A DNA stretch of 11,548 nt from the NCBI GenBank assembly GCA_905204385.1, contig CAJKZL010000056.1, forward strand, positions 1-11,548, written 5' to 3'. The notes under the pieces are model-generated. The model searched no databases. It saw nothing but the letters and a program-made list of their open reading frames with translations, and was not told the origin of the DNA. Shown here one piece after another: positions 7,395 to 11,548 of this stretch (positions are counted from its first letter, which is position 1; every line of letters begins with the position of its first letter). A program made the position numbers and the translations under genes. This DNA comes from an uncultured Odoribacter sp. Lineage in GTDB: Bacteria; Bacteroidota; Bacteroidia; Bacteroidales; Marinifilaceae.

Positions 7395-8279
7395 TTATTC
7401 TATGAATTGAATGACTTCATAAATCATTTTCAGACTTTTTCCTGATTCATGATAATTGTATCCTAAAATAAATTCTTTGGTCTCCGGATTATAGTAATTA
7501 ATGTCCAGAGTAACCCAGCCATTATCAAAAATCATAAAAGAGGACACGTTCCCGAAGCCTTCCACTTCGCTGCTCAATGTCAGTTGGTTAGTGGCTTCGT
7601 CCAGCTGAACGGTAATATAATCGTTGCTTCCGGTTTCCGTTTCTTTGTTGTTCATAAACGGGACTTTAATACTCGTTTTCGAAGCAGCGGTCACCCTTTT
7701 CTGGACATATTTGGTCGTCTCATAGTCGAAACCATTGTAGATTTTCACGACCGAATTGTACATTCCGGTATAAGCTGTCTTGAGTTTGACTTTATAGAAA
7801 AGCGTTTTCAACTCCTGATTGATCTCATAATCGGATACATCCGTAATAGTGATAGGAATAGCGTAATTCAAGCCCGGGTCCAGTTCAGCGGTACGGATGG
7901 TGAATTTCAAAGCAGCGTATTCTTTCCCGGCCGGGATAGTAACTACCGGTTCGTGGAAAGTCAATACTTCTTCCGGAAGGCATACGAGCGATTTGGCAGG
8001 GTTGTCGCCATACTCTGTGGCATTGAACTTTTGCAGGGCTTCCGGGTCTGTTTTGTAGCGGACTTCGATGTTTCGGCTGCTTCCCTCGGTGCCGCTGCAA
8101 TAAAAGGTAACGAACCCTTCGACTTCTTCGTCCATAGCGAACTCCGTTTCCACATAGCGGTTATTTCCATTGACGATATAAATCTGTTTTTTATATTGTT
8201 CTCCGAAATCTACTTCGGTAGAACAGGCATTGCAGAGAAAGAATAAAATTCCTGCAAACCAAAAGTTGGATAATTTCAT
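7395..8279 (-). CDS. SusD-associated lipoprotein with DUF1735/DUF4361-like domains (294 aa)
   Basis: Predicted surface lipoprotein of the BT_3987-N/DUF1735 plus DUF4361 type, commonly encoded just after SusD in glycan- or nutrient-uptake loci and thought to bind ligand at the cell surface. The start is ATG at 8279; the frame runs open up to a TTG at 8306, but that would put nine charged residues before the leader. The leader MKLSNFWFAGILFFLCNAC gives Cys19 as the lipidated residue. Residues ~25-150 match the DUF1735 pattern (IPAGKEYAALKFTIRTAELDPGLNYAIPITI). Residues ~155-294 match DUF4361 (YTGMYNSVVKIYNG, then NGWVTLDINYYNPETKEFILGY and a C-terminal MIYEVIQFIE). Two further cysteines (FYCSG, LVCLP) could form one disulfide. 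It starts 27 A-rich bases after the SusD stop. No catalytic motif is visible. Confidence 0.85.
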   Translation of the reverse strand: MKLSNFWFAGILFFLCNACSTEVDFGEQYKKQIYIVNGNNRYVETEFAMDEEVEGFVTFYCSGTEGSSRNIEVRYKTDPEALQKFNATEYGDNPAKSLVCLPEEVLTFHEPVVTIPAGKEYAALKFTIRTAELDPGLNYAIPITITDVSDYEINQELKTLFYKVKLKTAYTGMYNSVVKIYNGFDYETTKYVQKRVTAASKTSIKVPFMNNKETETGSNDYITVQLDEATNQLTLSSEVEGFGNVSSFMIFDNGWVTLDINYYNPETKEFILGYNYHESGKSLKMIYEVIQFIE

Positions 8280-8306
8280 GCGTTTTTCTTTTAAATTGTT
8301 TTCCAA

Positions 8307-10232
8307 TTACCATCCGGGACTTTGTACCAGGTTCGGATTTCTTACAATCTCAGCATTGGGTATGGGCCAAAAATTCTGACGTCTGGTAAAAGATTTATAG
8401 GTGTAAGCCTTTTCGCGGACGACGACTTTTCTGTAGAATTGTTCTTTATTGGTTTCCTTCTGGTTGATGTCCATGCCATAAATTGGTTCGTTTTCCTCCT
8501 TATCGGCAATTTTCCAGCGGCGTACGTCGAAATAACGATGTCCCTCCCAGGCCAGTTCGATCATCCTTTCGCGGGCAATCCATTCTTTTACCTTCGCATA
8601 GTTGCCGGCCTCCGCAGACGTCATCCCCGGCAATCCTGCCCGGTGGCGCACCAAATTGAAATATTTCCGGATTTCTTCTGCGTTCCGGGAATAGGTTTCC
8701 CCGTTCACCGTGTGCGCACTTTTCAGCTCATTCAAGGCTTCTGCATAATTCAGGTAGATTTCAGCCAACCGGTAGTCGATCCAAATCTTATGCCTTACGA
8801 TACCGTTTTTCTGGAAGTTGTCTTCATTATGCAGGAATTTACGGCACAGATAACCGGTCATGCAATATTTATCGGTGACGGATGAATTGCTTTGTACAAA
8901 ATCTTTCCCGTTATCGGGGTCGTCCAAATAAAACTTGCAGGCAAAGTTTTTCATATTTCCGGTTGTAGAAATACCGTAGTAATAAGAATTGCAAAAGCCG
9001 ACCGTTGCATAAAAGCGGGCTTCCCGGTTGATGTACCAGCCATTGGTACCACCCGGAATTTTATAGCCGGAGAAATCGATATCCCCGGACGTAAAGGTTG
9101 TGTTGTCGTAAGGATAGTCGGCGCTTGCCTCCCCGGGCAAGTTGCCATCCACCATATGATAAGCGTCCACTAATTTCTGGGTGATGTTATAACAGGAACT
9201 TCCCCGGTCTCCCATGTAGTAGGGAGCCATTTGTTGCACCCAGGAAGTAATCCCGGAGGTTGGACGGCCGAAAATCACTTCTTTGTTGTCCGATGCCAGT
9301 ACTGTGCCGTTGAATATCTCGCTATAAGATTTCAGCGGGTCGATGCCACCTGCACCGTCCGGAAAAGCAGCCTTATCTTCTGCACTGAACGATGAGGGCA
9401 AAACAGGAGTGTGTTCGTCGGCATCTGCATGGTAGAGTTCATAACTATTCAACCGGATGACTTGCTGTGCAGCCCAGGCTGCTTTCGCCCATTTCGAATC
9501 GTCGTACTCGGGGGAGATATAGGGTTGGCCGGTTTTAGGATCTGTAAAATCGGAATAAGCCGTATTGCCGTTAAACAAAGGACTGGCACTGTAAAGCAAC
9601 AAACGAGACATGACGGCGTAAGCAGCCCCCCGGGTGGGTTTCCCGAAATCGGTGCTCGGCCGTTCCTGCGGTAAATTATCGGCAGCAGCCGTTAAGTCCT
9701 TCATGACAAATTCCACACATTCGTCCCAGCTATTGCGGGGTACCAGCAAATCGTCCATCTGGGTATCGAGGGGGAAACCTCCTTCCGGAGCAAGAGGTAC
9801 GGGACCATATTCCTTCATCAGTTCAAAATAGAAATAAGCCCTCAGAAAATGAGCCTCTCCGATGAACTCTTTTAACTGAATCGGGGTTAATTCTTCGCAT
9901 TCGGACACCCGTTTCAGAAAGACGCTGGCATTTCGGATGCCCTGATAATAGTGGGCCCATTGATCGAAATAGGAATTATGGGACGACATATTGTTGTTGG
10001 AGAAGTAGTTGAAATACACCGAAGCATCCTGATAAGTACAGAGACATTCGTCCGAGACGGGAGTCCAGGGAGCGGAGTAGGGTGAACCGCCATCGGGCAG
10101 GAAACTATATACGTTTGCCAAATATTCCATTGTTGTTTCCCTGCGCTGAAATACCGAATCCAGGGTCGGCAAATCATTGATGTATTGGTCTATCTCAAGA
10201 TAATTGCACGACTGGCTGAATCCCAGCAACAA
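8307..10232 (-). CDS. RagB/SusD family surface lipoprotein (about 641 aa), start codon disrupted
   Basis: Ligand-binding lipoprotein partner of the SusC encoded just upstream. Hallmarks, numbered from the TTG at 10232: lipobox FSQSC (Cys9), NYLEIDQYINDLPTLDSVF, EFIGEAHFLRAYFYFELMKEYGPVPL (about 122-147), RLAEIYLNYAEALNE (about 488-502), ARERMIELAWEGHRYFDVRRWK (553-574) and the C-terminal FWPIPNAEIVRNPNL. Length is normal for the family. The start is the problem: the expected ATG at 10274 (20 bases after the SusC stop; another ATG at 10283) is in frame but is followed by ATG AAA AAC TTA TAA. Only TTG 10232, giving a leader of eight residues before Cys, or a non-standard ATA at 10256, remain. 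The rest of the frame is intact. Nine cysteines besides the lipidated one (63, 65, 112, 172, 347, 414, 432, 457, 463) are many for this family. It could be a recent null allele, a sequencing error, or a gene with an unusual start. Confidence 0.88.
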   Translation of the reverse strand: MLLGFSQSCNYLEIDQYINDLPTLDSVFQRRETTMEYLANVYSFLPDGGSPYSAPWTPVSDECLCTYQDASVYFNYFSNNNMSSHNSYFDQWAHYYQGIRNASVFLKRVSECEELTPIQLKEFIGEAHFLRAYFYFELMKEYGPVPLAPEGGFPLDTQMDDLLVPRNSWDECVEFVMKDLTAAADNLPQERPSTDFGKPTRGAAYAVMSRLLLYSASPLFNGNTAYSDFTDPKTGQPYISPEYDDSKWAKAAWAAQQVIRLNSYELYHADADEHTPVLPSSFSAEDKAAFPDGAGGIDPLKSYSEIFNGTVLASDNKEVIFGRPTSGITSWVQQMAPYYMGDRGSSCYNITQKLVDAYHMVDGNLPGEASADYPYDNTTFTSGDIDFSGYKIPGGTNGWYINREARFYATVGFCNSYYYGISTTGNMKNFACKFYLDDPDNGKDFVQSNSSVTDKYCMTGYLCRKFLHNEDNFQKNGIVRHKIWIDYRLAEIYLNYAEALNELKSAHTVNGETYSRNAEEIRKYFNLVRHRAGLPGMTSAEAGNYAKVKEWIARERMIELAWEGHRYFDVRRWKIADKEENEPIYGMDINQKETNKEQFYRKVVVREKAYTYKSFTRRQNFWPIPNAEIVRNPNLVQSPGW

Positions 10233-10283
10233 GCCCGGAATTTTCCCGGAGAGTATTTTTTATAAGTTTTTCATATTCCTCAT
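10233..10283 (-). other. Lost 5' end of the right-operon SusD gene with in-frame TAA (10262-10260)
   Basis: Read on the - strand from 10283: M-R-N-M-K-N-L-stop-K-I-L-S-G-K-I-P-G, running in frame into L-L-L-G-F-S-Q-S-C of the SusD lipobox. Without the TAA this would be a normal Bacteroidales lipoprotein signal peptide with a basic start, hydrophobic core and Cys. GAGGA precedes the second ATG closely. The frame is right on both sides, so a single base substitution (for example from TAT, AAA or CAA) explains it better than an indel. Confidence 0.7.
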
Positions 10284-10294
10284 TTCTTATTAAT

Positions 10295-11548
10295 TTAGAA
10301 TGACATTTGTAAACTGAGAGTAAAAGATCGGGTCAAAGGATAACCGGCTCCGTTACCACTGGCTTGTTCGGGGTCCCAAAGCTTTACCTTATCCCATACA
10401 TGCAGGTTGTCGGCAATGACGGAAGCCCGGAAATTTTTCATCGCTATTTTTCTGGCCCATTTTGCCGGCAGGGTGTAACCGATTTCAATGGTCTTTAAAC
10501 GTAAATAAGCTCCGTTCGCCAACCAATGTGTAGAAGGCTGATAATTATTCATATTCAGCCCGTACGAAAGGCGCGGGAAACGGGCATCGGGGTTTTCGGT
10601 CGCCGGATTGCCGGAATACCACGCAGGAATCCAACGCTCACTGGAGTTGTTCACCACGGACAGGATGTTACCCTCTTCGGAATAGAGAAAAGGAAAATAT
10701 CCCCTACCGCCATAGAAAAAGTCCACTCCGCCCGAGCCTCTGAAAAATAGGCTTGCATCCCAGTTTTTCCAGGATACTCTGGCGGCAAAACCGTACTGAA
10801 TCCGGGGAACTGCCGAGTTGCCGATGGGCACGATGTCGTCCTCGTCGATGACGCCATCGCCGTTTACGTCCTTGTATTTAATGTCCCCGGGACGAACGTT
10901 ATCCATGTGTTTCGGGCTATTGAGAATATCCAGGGAATCGCGGAAAAGTCCCAAAGCAATAAATCCTTCGGTGTAGTTCAGGCTCTTGCCTTTTTTCATT
11001 TTATAAGGATACTGGTTGTTGGGTTCGTCGTAATCCAATACTTTATTTTTCGTCACGGTGAAATTTCCCCTTAATTCGAAATCCACCGGCCCGATCTTAT
11101 CACGCCAGGCAACAGTCCCATCTACTCCCTGGTTTCTCATCCGGCCCACATTGCCGTACAACTGGTTAGGAATACCTACCGTATTGGGCAAATTGCTCCG
11201 CTCCATAAAAATTCCTTTCCGCAGGTCATGGAAGTAATCGACGTTAATCGTGATCCGGTCCCACAATCCCAGGTCCAGCCCGATATTATTCTTGATCGCT
11301 CTTTCCCAGACCAGATTTTCCGACCCGATTTTAGTTTCCGTAATCCCTGAAACGGTATTTTCTCCTTTGTTGCCGAATGAGTAGCCCGGAGCCCCGTAGC
11401 TTACTTCGGTCAGATAGGGAAAACGGCCGCCTCCCACCTGGTCGTTGCCGACAGCACCGAAAGAATAGCGGATTTTAAGCTGGGACAAAAACGCAAAATG
11501 GTCCTTGATGTATCGGTAATTTGAAGGAATCCATCCCAGGGCGATGGA
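10295..11548 (-). CDS. SusC/RagA-type TonB-linked outer-membrane transporter, C-terminal part (5' end outside window)
   Basis: Second SusC-type outer-membrane barrel, about 417 residues visible. The frame appears open to the window edge and opens with SIALGW, the conserved SusC block found before the late barrel strands, so the TTG at 11488 is internal. Other family signs are LKIRYSFGAVGNDQVGGGRFPY, RMRNQGVDGTVAWRDKIGPVDF, PGDIKYKDVNGDGVIDEDD (a calcium-loop-like segment common in these barrels), ANGAYLRLKTIEIGYTLP, ASVIADNLHVW and a terminal SLQMSF with Phe last. No cysteine occurs in the visible part, in contrast to its SusD partner. The SusD gene follows after about 20 bases. Signal peptide, TonB box and plug are off-window, so neither regulation nor substrate can be read. 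Confidence 0.93.
   Translation of the reverse strand, partial: SIALGWIPSNYRYIKDHFAFLSQLKIRYSFGAVGNDQVGGGRFPYLTEVSYGAPGYSFGNKGENTVSGITETKIGSENLVWERAIKNNIGLDLGLWDRITINVDYFHDLRKGIFMERSNLPNTVGIPNQLYGNVGRMRNQGVDGTVAWRDKIGPVDFELRGNFTVTKNKVLDYDEPNNQYPYKMKKGKSLNYTEGFIALGLFRDSLDILNSPKHMDNVRPGDIKYKDVNGDGVIDEDDIVPIGNSAVPRIQYGFAARVSWKNWDASLFFRGSGGVDFFYGGRGYFPFLYSEEGNILSVVNNSSERWIPAWYSGNPATENPDARFPRLSYGLNMNNYQPSTHWLANGAYLRLKTIEIGYTLPAKWARKIAMKNFRASVIADNLHVWDKVKLWDPEQASGNGAGYPLTRSFTLSLQMSF

Noticed and set aside
7584..8246. Open frame of 220 codons on the + strand opposite the DUF1735-type lipoprotein
   Set aside because: The - strand gene has a lipobox and family motifs; the + strand frame has no start context and no domain pattern.
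8322..8885. Open frame of 187 codons on the + strand opposite SusD
   Set aside because: It sits entirely inside the SusD gene, whose C-terminal hallmarks are on the - strand; no independent coding signal.
1..11548. CRISPR array, insertion sequence, tRNA, phage or toxin-antitoxin genes
   Set aside because: No spaced direct repeats, transposase motifs, tRNA-like folds or such families were seen on either strand.

Overview
The window looks like the accessory, nutrient-uptake part of a Bacteroidota (Bacteroidales) genome. It holds the ends of two SusC/SusD-type outer-membrane uptake operons that run towards each other. Evidence for the group: RagA/SusC barrels ending in Phe, RagB/SusD lipoproteins, Bacteroidota-specific lipoprotein families (DUF4843, PKD-like, DUF1735/DUF4361), A-rich leaders with few Shine-Dalgarno sites, and TlpA-type thioredoxins as last genes. 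Operons of this type ending in TlpA are, as I recall, frequent in Odoribacter/Butyricimonas relatives, but the genus cannot be fixed from this sequence.

Left operon, + strand (1-6034): the C-terminal third of a SusC barrel, a short SusD lipoprotein, a DUF4843 lipoprotein, a PKD-like lipoprotein and a secreted TlpA-like thioredoxin. Genes are spaced by a few to a few tens of bases, so this is one transcription unit. Its promoter and any sigma/anti-sigma pair lie left of the window.

Middle (6035-6240): a 206-base convergent intergenic region. It holds one strong hairpin (6098-6131) that can serve as terminator for both operons. I see no gene in it.

Right operon, - strand, read right to left (11548-6241): the C-terminal part of a second SusC barrel, a large Cys-rich SusD lipoprotein, a DUF1735/DUF4361-type lipoprotein and a second TlpA-like thioredoxin with a DUF4369-like N-terminal region. 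Two things stand out. The apparent ATG start of the SusD gene is followed four codons later by an in-frame TAA, inside what should be the signal peptide. A complete intrinsic-terminator-like hairpin with a six-U tail lies directly before the thioredoxin start codon, suggesting attenuated or read-through expression of the last gene.

Working model: each SusC/SusD pair imports an unknown ligand across the outer membrane, the accessory surface lipoproteins help capture it, and the thioredoxins act in the periplasm on disulfides of the cargo or of the uptake proteins. No glycoside hydrolase, lyase, protease, sulfatase or regulator is present, so the substrate cannot be named. No tRNA, rRNA, CRISPR array, insertion sequence or long repeat was seen.
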